Positions 1-7,173 of a stretch of 64,000 bases of DNA are shown in pieces. The DNA is taken from positions 1-64,000 of the forward strand of contig JAKSQX010000001.1 in the NCBI GenBank assembly GCA_024403955.1. The letters are read 5' to 3'. Every line of letters starts with the position of its first letter. Position 1 is the stretch's first letter. This DNA is from Clostridia bacterium. GTDB taxonomy: Bacteria; Bacillota; Clostridia; Oscillospirales; Acutalibacteraceae. A program made the translations under genes and the position numbers. The notes under the pieces are model-generated. The model ran no database searches, was not told the origin of the DNA, and was given only the letters and a program-made list of their open reading frames with translations.

Positions 1-39
1 AAAAAGAGCCTTACTCGACAAAAGCGGTGCTTATTTTTA

Positions 40-67
40 TTGTGTTTTTACAGAATTATGGTATATT
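40..67 (+). promoter_or_regulatory. Candidate promoter of the DUF1648 gene
   Basis: An extended -10 element (TG, one base, TATATT) lies at 59-67, with a weak -35 (TTGTGT) 16 bases upstream. Transcription would start about 20 bases before the ATG at 94. Read by eye only. Confidence 0.4.
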
Positions 68-93
68 AAAAATAGCCTATGGGAGGTATTCTT

Positions 94-555
94 ATGACAA
101 CAAAATTTGAGTGGCATGATTACGTTTTGATTGGCCTTGGTTTGGTCGTGCTTATTGTTTCGACAATTATTATCCTTATGAATTATGGCACTATGCCTGA
201 TCAGATTCCAATGCACTACGATTTCGATGGAACTGTGACAAATTTATCCAGCAAAAAAGAGATTATCTTTTTAGTTGTTATGGACTGGTTTATTTATGGC
301 GTAATGATTGTTTCAATATTCTTCCCTAAGATGTGGAATATGCCACAAGTTAGCCCACAGAATGCACCTCGTGCAGTTTTCGCAACAAAAAAGATGCTTG
401 AAGTAATGGCTCTTTTACTCACCATTATGTTTAGCTATATGATGCTGTCCTCTGGTGGTATTCTTCCTTATTTCAATTGGCTACTCTTTGTATTCCTTGG
501 AATCATATTTGTTGTGACTTTTGGTTGCGTAATTTATTTGATGATTTTAAAATAG
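94..555 (+). CDS. DUF1648 domain membrane protein
   Basis: This is a small integral membrane protein of 153 residues with about four hydrophobic segments (roughly residues 9-29, 60-80, 102-122 and 128-150). The signature after the first segment, IPMHYDFDGTVT followed by SSKK, is the conserved loop of DUF1648 (SdpI-like immunity and YhdL-like proteins). The start is the ATG directly after GGGAGG; the upstream in-frame ATG overlaps that ribosome binding site and is rejected. It appears monocistronic, with its own extended -10 promoter and a strong hairpin after the stop. DUF1648 proteins are often linked to anti-sigma or immunity functions, but nothing in the neighbourhood supports either, so the function is unknown. 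Confidence 0.75.
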   Translation: MTTKFEWHDYVLIGLGLVVLIVSTIIILMNYGTMPDQIPMHYDFDGTVTNLSSKKEIIFLVVMDWFIYGVMIVSIFFPKMWNMPQVSPQNAPRAVFATKKMLEVMALLLTIMFSYMMLSSGGILPYFNWLLFVFLGIIFVVTFGCVIYLMILK

Positions 556-568
556 TTGAAAACGAAAA

Positions 569-608
569 GACCCGCTCACGGAAAGAGCGGGCCTTATGTT
601 TTTTCTTG
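569..608. terminator. Bidirectional intrinsic terminator
   Basis: A 7-bp GC stem (CCCGCTC / GAGCGGG) around a short loop sits between two convergent genes. It has T-rich sequence on the right and A-rich sequence on the left, so it can serve both the DUF1648 gene and the leftward flavin reductase. Confidence 0.8.
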
Positions 609-630
609 TTAATTTTTATCTCTTTACTCA

Positions 631-2604
631 TTAGATACGATTACCAACTGTGTAGCCCTCATAGACTGCTGTTGGAATTATGCCACCTTTGTTTGAGTCG
701 CCGATATTGTAGATCTCTTTAATACTGTCTTTGAGTTCTTCATAGAGAGCTGGATTTGGCTTATCACCAATAGCGAGAACGATTGAGTCGGCTTTGATAT
801 CAACTTCCTGTCCCTCTTTATCTAAGTAAGTAACTTTTGTCTTGTCGAGAGACCTTACTTTGCACTCTGTGAGCATTGTAACATGGTTGCCTTTGAGGTG
901 TCCCAAAAGGATAGTTTGAGCTGTCTTACCAGTGTTGGATGCAAGTTCAGCCTGCATCTCAATTATGGTAACTTTCTTGCCCTGTGCGGCGAGAAATTCT
1001 GCTGTTTCACAGCCAATTGAGCCGCCACCAATTACAACGACATTCTTACCTGTCTTCGCACCCTTGAGGACTTCCTTAGCGTTGATTGTAACGCCATCCT
1101 CATCAAGTGGGAAAGTTGCAGGAAGGACTCCGGTTGCGCAGACAACTGCATCTGGGTTAAGGGAGAGAATCTGGTCCTTAGTAGCTTCTGTACCGAGGTG
1201 TACATTTACGCCTGTGAGTTCAAGCTGACGCTCAAGGTATGGAGTGAGAAGCTGGAGATGCTGTTTGTAAGGTGGGATGCCTGCGAGATTCATCTGGCCA
1301 CCGATTTTGGCCTCTTTCTCAAAGAGGTCAACTTTGTGGCCACGGATGGCAGCTATTCGAGCAGCTTCTACACCGGCAACGCCGCCACCGATAACGACGA
1401 CGTTTTTAGGCTCTTTTGCTGGGATAATAGTGTAGTCGTTATCGCCACGCGCAAGCACTGCGTTGCCTGAACAGATTGCTTTGCCACCATGCTGAAGCTG
1501 ATGGTCAATACAGTGGCCACAGCCGATGCAAGGTCTGATTTCATCCTCTCTGTCCTCAGCGATGAGATTTACGAGATTTGGCTGGCAAAGAAGACCGTGA
1601 CCGATGAAAATACTGTCGCACTGATGTTTAAGTGCCTTCTCAGCAGCCTTAGGGTTTTGTGCACGACCACCACCGATAAGGTGAACTTTCTTCTTCCTAC
1701 CTGTCTGAAGGAAAATCATTATCTTCATAACAAGAGCAAGGATTGTTGCCTGACAATCAGGGTATGCAGACTCTGGCTGAGTCTTCTTGCCACCCTCACT
1801 GGACCACATGCCAGCGAGTACTTCGATTGCATCAACACCCTCATCCTGGAAATGTTTGAAATAATATGCTGCATCAAAAATTGAGATGCCGCCATATGTG
1901 CCAATTTCGATAGCAGGAGCTTTAACTATGATAGCAAAATCAGGACCACAGAGTTCTTTGATTCTTCTGATAATGTTAACGTGGAAACGCATTCTGTTCT
2001 TACGACTTCCACCGTATTCGTCTGTTCTGATATTGGCTGTTTTTGAGAGGAACTGTTGGCCGAGATAGTATCCTACGCTGTGGATCTCGACTCCGTCAAA
2101 GCCAGCTTCCTTAGCGCGTCTTGCAGCCTGAGCATACTTCTCCTCAATTTCCTTAATCTCAGGGATTGTGAGTGCTCTTGGTGTCTCGTTTCCGAGACCC
2201 ATCATAAATGTATATGGCATTGCAACTTCAGAAGGGCCTACTGGCTGCTGACCAGTGATTGTTCTCTTTGCGCCTCTACCTGTATGTGAAATCTGAAGGA
2301 AGCACTTTGCACCTTCCTTGTGGATTGCATCTGCAAGTTCTTTCATTCCTGGAATATACTTGTCATCATCGATTACAAGCATATTTTTTGTGTTGAGACC
2401 AAGTGGTGTATCAACACAAGTAACCTCTACAACAATCGCACCTACGCCACCTTTTGCACGTTCAGCATAGTGGTTAATTACCGCTTTATTTACAAAGCCA
2501 TTGTCCGACTGGCTCATGCCCATTGCGGCCATTACTGTCTTGTTTCGAAGTTCAACATTACCAATTTTTGTTGGTGATAAAAGAAGTGGATATTTGCTGT
2601 TCAT
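631..2604 (-). CDS. NADH:flavin oxidoreductase, Old Yellow Enzyme / 2,4-dienoyl-CoA reductase type
   Basis: This 657-residue enzyme has three parts. An FMN-binding TIM barrel covers about residues 1-340 (HTGRG, the GFDGVEIHS strand, and QFLSKTANIRTDEYGGS). A [4Fe-4S] cluster motif follows with cysteines near 359, 362, 365 and 378. A two-dinucleotide-binding C-terminal half (VVVIGGGVAG near 402, a second GGGSIGCE later) binds FAD and NAD(P)H. This is the architecture of FadH, enoate reductases and the bile-acid enzyme BaiCD, which reduce activated C=C bonds with NAD(P)H. The ATG follows AGGAGGG; the longer frame extends upstream without a ribosome binding site. No bai or fatty-acid genes flank it, so the substrate cannot be named. 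Confidence 0.88.
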   Translation of the reverse strand: MNSKYPLLLSPTKIGNVELRNKTVMAAMGMSQSDNGFVNKAVINHYAERAKGGVGAIVVEVTCVDTPLGLNTKNMLVIDDDKYIPGMKELADAIHKEGAKCFLQISHTGRGAKRTITGQQPVGPSEVAMPYTFMMGLGNETPRALTIPEIKEIEEKYAQAARRAKEAGFDGVEIHSVGYYLGQQFLSKTANIRTDEYGGSRKNRMRFHVNIIRRIKELCGPDFAIIVKAPAIEIGTYGGISIFDAAYYFKHFQDEGVDAIEVLAGMWSSEGGKKTQPESAYPDCQATILALVMKIMIFLQTGRKKKVHLIGGGRAQNPKAAEKALKHQCDSIFIGHGLLCQPNLVNLIAEDREDEIRPCIGCGHCIDHQLQHGGKAICSGNAVLARGDNDYTIIPAKEPKNVVVIGGGVAGVEAARIAAIRGHKVDLFEKEAKIGGQMNLAGIPPYKQHLQLLTPYLERQLELTGVNVHLGTEATKDQILSLNPDAVVCATGVLPATFPLDEDGVTINAKEVLKGAKTGKNVVVIGGGSIGCETAEFLAAQGKKVTIIEMQAELASNTGKTAQTILLGHLKGNHVTMLTECKVRSLDKTKVTYLDKEGQEVDIKADSIVLAIGDKPNPALYEELKDSIKEIYNIGDSNKGGIIPTAVYEGYTVGNRI

Positions 2605-2689
2605 AGTTAATTTGCGCCCTCCTCTGGCACGGGATGTCTGTATATTTGCGAATAAATGCATTTCTATTATAGTAAATTAATTAATAAAG

Positions 2690-2698
2690 TGCTACAAT
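2690..2698 (+). promoter_or_regulatory. Candidate extended -10 promoter of the esterase gene
   Basis: The sequence TGC-TACAAT is an extended -10 element 38 bases upstream of the ATG, in the divergent gap next to the flavin reductase. No convincing -35 is visible. Confidence 0.35.
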
Positions 2699-2735
2699 AT
2701 TCTTGGTTTGTTTTTTGAAAAAAGGAGATAATATT

Positions 2736-3686
2736 ATGAACATTGAAAATGCAATACTCAGCTTTATCTTTGATATTGCAAACGTTTTCATGCTTCCTCG
2801 TCAGGACAAGAGCAGAGAAGCATACACAAACGTAAAAGACGAGTGGAATGTACGCTACTCAGATAAGAACGTTGCTTGCGTTCTCGACGTACATTACCAG
2901 GAGAAGAAGCCTGCACAGAAGAGACCTGCAGTTATCAACATCCACGGCGGTGGACTTATCATCGGTGATAAGAAGAATTCAACTTGCTGGTGCTATGAGA
3001 TTGCTGGCGAATCAGACACAGTAGTATTCAGCATCAACTATGGTCTTCCTAGCAAGGACATCCCTCTCTTTGAGAATGTTGACCCTAAGGCAAACCACAG
3101 TGATGAGAACATCTTCCCAACACAGTTTACAACACATATGGATGCTATCCAGTTCGTAATCGACCACGCAGACGAATATGGCGTTGACCTTGACAACGTA
3201 TTCATCTCTGGTGACTCAGCTGGTTCAGAGCAGACCGCTATGATCATGGCTTGCTTTTGCTCAGAGGAATACAGAAATGCATTGGGCGTTACTCTTCCTA
3301 ACATCAATCCTAAAGGCTTCATCATGAACTGTGGCCTTTACAACATGAACATCTACAAGTACATCCCAATCGGTCGTGTAATGTGGGTTAAGTTCATGGG
3401 TGACAAGGCTCCTCATAAGAACCCAATGTGGAAATACCACAACCCAGTTCCATATCTCAACAACAAAGCTCAGAACGCATTCGTTGTTAGAGGTCTCACA
3501 GACATCCTTACAATCGGTCAGTCTGGCTACATCGTAGCAAAACTTAAGAAAGTTGGCGTTCCTACAACATTCTATATTGGTAAGAACCCACTTGATGCTT
3601 TCCATGACTTCCTTCTCTCTCCTACTAAGGAAGGTAAGAAGGCTGTTGCAGCAACAAGAGATTGGATTGCAAAGTGCTCTAAGTAA
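2736..3686 (+). CDS. Alpha/beta hydrolase, HSL-like esterase/lipase family
   Basis: This 316-residue cytoplasmic hydrolase carries the two hallmarks of the hormone-sensitive-lipase-like esterases: an oxyanion HGGG motif (INIHGGGLIIGD) and the nucleophile elbow GDSAG (ISGDSAGSEQ). Later candidates for the acid and base are the Asp in RGLTDILT and the His in FHDFLL. There is no signal peptide. The ATG follows AAAGGAGA with 8 bases spacing; an in-frame upstream start would precede the ribosome binding site. It is likely monocistronic because a strong terminator follows. Acetyl- or short-acyl-ester hydrolysis is the family expectation, but the substrate is unknown. Confidence 0.82.
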   Translation: MNIENAILSFIFDIANVFMLPRQDKSREAYTNVKDEWNVRYSDKNVACVLDVHYQEKKPAQKRPAVINIHGGGLIIGDKKNSTCWCYEIAGESDTVVFSINYGLPSKDIPLFENVDPKANHSDENIFPTQFTTHMDAIQFVIDHADEYGVDLDNVFISGDSAGSEQTAMIMACFCSEEYRNALGVTLPNINPKGFIMNCGLYNMNIYKYIPIGRVMWVKFMGDKAPHKNPMWKYHNPVPYLNNKAQNAFVVRGLTDILTIGQSGYIVAKLKKVGVPTTFYIGKNPLDAFHDFLLSPTKEGKKAVAATRDWIAKCSK

Positions 3687-3692
3687 TTATTT

Positions 3693-3720
3693 AAAGGCCG
3701 TAGTTCGCTACGGCCTTTCT
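3693..3720 (+). terminator. Intrinsic terminator with TTCG tetraloop
   Basis: A perfect 11-bp stem (AAAGGCCGTAG / CTACGGCCTTT) closes on a TTCG loop just after the esterase stop codon. The next gene begins only about ten bases further on, so the hairpin also sits in that gene's leader. Confidence 0.8.
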
Positions 3721-3730
3721 TGGTGATATC

Positions 3731-4960
3731 ATGAAGAAGACAACACTCTGTTACATCAAAAAAGATGACTCATATCTGATGCTCTTTAGAAACAAGAAGG
3801 AGCAGGATGAGAACGAGGGTAAGTGGGTCGGCGTCGGCGGAAAATTCGAAGACGGCGAAACGGCCGACGAGTGCCTCATCCGCGAGGTCCTCGAGGAAAC
3901 TGGCCTTACACTCACATCTTATACCTTCCACGGCATCGTCGGTTTCCACTCGGACGAGTGGGGCGAGGAGGACATGTACCTCTACTCCGCCGACGCGTTC
4001 GAAGGTACTTTGACCTCCAACTGTTCCGAAGGTGAACTCAAGTTTGTTCCAGCATCTGAAGTTATGTCGCTCCCTATGTGGGAAGGCGACAAGTACTTCT
4101 TGCCCCTCATGCTTGAAGGTTGTACTTCAATCTCTATGGATCTCTTCTACAAAGGTGACGAACTCATCGTAGTTCGAAATAGAGCTGTTGTTTCTGGCAT
4201 TGAAATGGATTATGCAAAACTCGGTCATGGCGAGAAAACAATGGTTGTCCTTTCGGGACTCTCACTTGTTCCCGTTGCTCCAAATGGTTTTGGCCTATAC
4301 CCTGTCTTCTCTCCATTCCTCTCAGAGTATACCGTCTACCTCTTTGACAGACGTCTAAATATGCCTGAGCATTACTCAATAGAAATGATGGCAGAAGACA
4401 CTTACAAAGTCCTTCAATCCCTAGGTATTAAATCCGCTTATCTCTATGGTGCATCACAGGGTGGAACAATCGCTTTATCTCTAGCTATTTCACATCCGTC
4501 TTTTGTAAATAAGATTGCACTCGCTTCCTCATTTGCAAAGGCTCACGATTCTTTTATGAAAGTAATTAGCAACTGGATTGAAATTGCAAAGGTCAACACC
4601 CCTAGAGAGATAATGGAATACTATGCAGACATGTTGTATAGCGAAGCGGTTCTCTCTGCGTACAGAGAGACAATTGTTGCCTCTGGCGAGGCAGCAACAC
4701 CGGATGACATCCGCCGCTTCGTCATCTGCGCATCCGCCCTGTGTGAAGACTATAATATCTTAGATGACATAGCAAAACTTCAAATACCAATCTATGTCTC
4801 CTGCTCTGAAGGAGATAAAGTTGTTCCAAAAGAAGCTTCTTTAGAAATTGCTGAAAAAACAGGAGCAACTCTTTACATGTATGACTCATCTTTTGGTCAT
4901 GCGGTATACGATGAGTCTCCAGACTTTTATCCTCGTGTCCTTGAATTCTTTAATGCTTGA
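3731..4960 (+). CDS. Nudix hydrolase fused to an alpha/beta hydrolase
   Basis: This is a two-domain protein of 409 residues. Residues 1-130 are a MutT/YtkD-like Nudix domain with a complete Nudix box at 37-59 (G-x5-E-x7-REVLEETGL), expected to cleave nucleoside diphosphate-X compounds such as 8-oxo-dGTP. Residues 165-409 form an alpha/beta hydrolase with nucleophile elbow GASQGG (Ser242), a late Asp in SEGDKVV and a His in FGHAVYDE. The frame is continuous across the junction, with no stop, no second ribosome binding site and no gap, so it is a real fusion in this sequence. The start is the ATG directly downstream of a terminator; its ribosome binding site (GGTGAT) is weak. The Nudix-box segment is distinctly GC-richer than the rest. 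Confidence 0.85.
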   Translation: MKKTTLCYIKKDDSYLMLFRNKKEQDENEGKWVGVGGKFEDGETADECLIREVLEETGLTLTSYTFHGIVGFHSDEWGEEDMYLYSADAFEGTLTSNCSEGELKFVPASEVMSLPMWEGDKYFLPLMLEGCTSISMDLFYKGDELIVVRNRAVVSGIEMDYAKLGHGEKTMVVLSGLSLVPVAPNGFGLYPVFSPFLSEYTVYLFDRRLNMPEHYSIEMMAEDTYKVLQSLGIKSAYLYGASQGGTIALSLAISHPSFVNKIALASSFAKAHDSFMKVISNWIEIAKVNTPREIMEYYADMLYSEAVLSAYRETIVASGEAATPDDIRRFVICASALCEDYNILDDIAKLQIPIYVSCSEGDKVVPKEASLEIAEKTGATLYMYDSSFGHAVYDESPDFYPRVLEFFNA

Positions 4961-4984
4961 TATTATAATTCTATTATTCAATTG

Positions 4985-5018
4985 AAAAGAGGCTGTCTTA
5001 AACAGCCTCTTTTTTTAT
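4985..5018. terminator. Bidirectional intrinsic terminator
   Basis: An 11-bp stem (AAAGAGGCTGT / ACAGCCTCTTT) is followed by a T-run on the plus strand and flanked by an A-run on the other side. It separates the convergent Nudix fusion and lysozyme genes. Confidence 0.85.
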
Positions 5019-6196
5019 TTACTTACTGTCTTATCTTTTGGAGCACTATACATAAAGTCGATATCTACATCGCCCTTAATTCCAGGTACAGAGCCTGTAT
5101 TTGAGCACTGCCACATAAAGTATTTGCCCTCATAAGTTACCTTGTCGTTATACTGAGCGAGCCAGATATTGTTGTCATCTGGGTTCTCCCAAATACCACT
5201 TGCAAGATAGAATTTACTGTTATAAAGGCAAGTTTGGTATCCAGCGATTTCAAGAATTCCCTGGAATACCTGAAGAGCATCATTCATATCTTTAAGAGAT
5301 GTCTTGAAAGATGAAACTGAACCAAAGCTCTCCCAGTCAAATGCTATAGGAAGGTCAGGAGTGAAATTGTTTTCCTTAAGTGTCTTGTAAACGAACATTG
5401 CGTCCTTTACACCATCATCCTTACAGGTTGCATATGTGTAGAGATATACGCCAACTTTAAGGCCTGCAGCCTGAGCATCCTTGAAGTACTGAACGAAGTT
5501 TCTATCTACATAGTACTCACCGTGTACGCCATCTTGTATACCAAGACGCATCATAACAAAGCTAATACCTGCGCCCTTAACCTTGGCCCAATCAATATCG
5601 CCCTGCCAGCGTGAAACGTCAATACCAGCACTGATGTCGTCACTTGTCTTATACTTCTTTATCGCATCCTCAATCTTAAGAGTTGCCATACGTGTTGGTT
5701 CTGGCTCCCTTGGAAGTTCAGCCATAACGTTTAAAGTTACGTCCTGCTTTGTCTTATTGCCTGCATCGTCAGTCGCAATACGTACAACTTTATATGTGCC
5801 TACCTTGTTGAGGTCGTAGTTACCCTCATATGTGAAGGTAATCTCTCTATCATAGTCATCGATAGCAAGACCTGGGTCTGGTATTTTTGATGATCCGAGT
5901 TTTGCATTTGTATTTGCACCTGAGAGAATAAGTGGAGGTGTTGTATCCTTGCCAGCTTTTCTATTAAAGTTAGCGATATATGCCTCAATCATCTCATCAA
6001 CAGTCATCTCTTTTTCTGTTGTTGCCTCAGCTTTTTCTGTTGTTGTGACCTTGTTCTTTTTGTCACTCTCGTCAGCTTTCTTTGATGAGTTTCCTGTGTG
6101 CTTTGCAATTGTAATAGCAATAATAAGAATCAAGAGGATAAAAACCAATAATCCCAGTCCAAATACTGCTCTTCTATCAATCTTTGTTTTTTTCAC
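5015..6196 (-). CDS. Membrane-anchored GH25 lysozyme with Ig-like domain
   Basis: This 393-residue muramidase is anchored at the outer face of the membrane. A short basic N-terminus is followed by one hydrophobic segment (about 11-31). A low-complexity Thr/Glu/Lys linker (38-65) comes next, then a bacterial Ig-like or DUF5011-type beta domain (about 80-158, ending DDAGNKTKQDVTLNV). The GH25 catalytic domain runs from about 188 to the end. GH25 marks are GIDVSRWQG (Asp193) and the catalytic pair FDWE (Asp287, Glu289). GH25 enzymes cut the MurNAc-GlcNAc bond of peptidoglycan. The start is GTG after AAGGAGA with 7 bases spacing. A role in wall remodelling is inferred; there is no holin or phage gene nearby. 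Confidence 0.9.
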   Translation of the reverse strand: MKKTKIDRRAVFGLGLLVFILLILIIAITIAKHTGNSSKKADESDKKNKVTTTEKAEATTEKEMTVDEMIEAYIANFNRKAGKDTTPPLILSGANTNAKLGSSKIPDPGLAIDDYDREITFTYEGNYDLNKVGTYKVVRIATDDAGNKTKQDVTLNVMAELPREPEPTRMATLKIEDAIKKYKTSDDISAGIDVSRWQGDIDWAKVKGAGISFVMMRLGIQDGVHGEYYVDRNFVQYFKDAQAAGLKVGVYLYTYATCKDDGVKDAMFVYKTLKENNFTPDLPIAFDWESFGSVSSFKTSLKDMNDALQVFQGILEIAGYQTCLYNSKFYLASGIWENPDDNNIWLAQYNDKVTYEGKYFMWQCSNTGSVPGIKGDVDIDFMYSAPKDKTVSK

Positions 6197-6268
6197 GAAG
6201 ATTCTCCTTAACCGTTAATAATAATAATTTAACCTTTATTAGAAGAAATGTCAAAACATAAGATTTTA

Positions 6269-6277
6269 TGTTATAAT
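6269..6277 (+). promoter_or_regulatory. Extended -10 promoter of the GNAT gene
   Basis: TG-T-TATAAT is a consensus extended -10, placed 28 bases upstream of the GNAT ATG. No clear -35 is visible. Confidence 0.5.
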
Positions 6278-6305
6278 CAAACCATAAAATATTCGAGGTG
6301 TAGCT

Positions 6306-6776
6306 ATGCTTATTAAACGTGCAGAGATATCTCATGCTACTGAAATTAATGAACTCTTAACCCAAGTTCTAAACATCCATCATGAAGGACGTCCCGACAT
6401 TTTTAAGAGTGACACAAAGAAATATACAGACTCAGAACTAATTGATATCATCAAGGATGACACAAGACCTATCTTTGTTGCTTTAGATGATAACGGTACA
6501 GTTTTGGGCTATGCATTCTGCATCTTTATTCAGCATTTAAACAACAATATCTTAACTGACATCAAAACTCTCTACATTGATGATCTTTGCGTAAGAGAGG
6601 GATTTCGAGGTCAGCATATAGGCAAAGAACTTTATAACTACGTTCTTGATTTCGCAAAGAAGGAAGGATGCTACAACGTCACTTTAAATGTCTGGGCTCT
6701 AAACGAAAGTGCGAAAGCTTTTTATGAGGGTTTGGGAATGAAGCCACAAAAATTCGGCATGGAAACCATCTTATAA
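6306..6776 (+). CDS. GNAT-family N-acetyltransferase
   Basis: This 156-residue protein has the GNAT fold signature. Motif A is VREGFRGQHIGKELY (the acetyl-CoA pyrophosphate loop, R/Q-x-x-G-x-G/A pattern), and motif B is LNVWALNESAKAFYEGLGM, typical of RimI- and Spt-like acetyltransferases. It would transfer acetyl from acetyl-CoA to an amine or a protein N-terminus; the acceptor is unknown. The ATG follows GAGGTG. It is a single gene between the divergent lysozyme and the partner-switching operon. Its length matches the family. Confidence 0.85.
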   Translation: MLIKRAEISHATEINELLTQVLNIHHEGRPDIFKSDTKKYTDSELIDIIKDDTRPIFVALDDNGTVLGYAFCIFIQHLNNNILTDIKTLYIDDLCVREGFRGQHIGKELYNYVLDFAKKEGCYNVTLNVWALNESAKAFYEGLGMKPQKFGMETIL

Positions 6777-6867
6777 CATTTGTACAAAAATGTAATTAAT
6801 ATATTGCATCTTTTATTCATATAATATAAACTTAATAGTGTATTACTCGGAAAAGAGAGGTAAACAA

Positions 6868-7158
6868 ATGGATATTAATAAGACATTAAACGGCGAATCT
6901 CTTGAAGTTGCTCTCGCTGGTCGTCTCGACACAACAACAGCTCCAGAACTTGAAGCTGCTCTTGAGCTTGATGGCATCAAGGATCTTGCTCTTGATTTCT
7001 CAAACCTTGAATACATCTCATCAGCAGGACTTCGTGTTATCCTTGCAGCTCAGAAGAAGATGTCATCTCAGGGCAATATGGTTGTAAGAAACGTCAACGA
7101 CACAATTAGAGAAGTTTTCGAAATCACAGGCTTCATTGATATTCTTACTATCGAATAA
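6868..7158 (+). CDS. STAS-domain anti-sigma factor antagonist
   Basis: This single STAS-domain protein of 96 residues resembles SpoIIAA/RsbV. The family works in partner switching: the dephosphorylated antagonist binds an anti-sigma kinase, and phosphorylation of a conserved Ser in the motif here read as YISSAGLRV releases it. The ATG follows GAGAGGTAAAC. The next gene starts 16 bases later and encodes both a PP2C phosphatase and a GHKL kinase domain, the two expected regulators of this serine. No sigma factor gene is adjacent, so the final target is unknown. Confidence 0.88.
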   Translation: MDINKTLNGESLEVALAGRLDTTTAPELEAALELDGIKDLALDFSNLEYISSAGLRVILAAQKKMSSQGNMVVRNVNDTIREVFEITGFIDILTIE

Positions 7159-7173
7159 GAAAGGGTGCTTTGA

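Noticed and set aside
932..2577. Several plus-strand frames opposite the flavin reductase
   Set aside because: All are shadows of a complete 657-residue enzyme. They are cysteine- and serine-rich and lack ribosome binding sites.
631..2604. bai bile-acid operon membership of the flavin reductase
   Set aside because: The domain order matches BaiCD, but no other bai gene is nearby, so only the broader family can be named.
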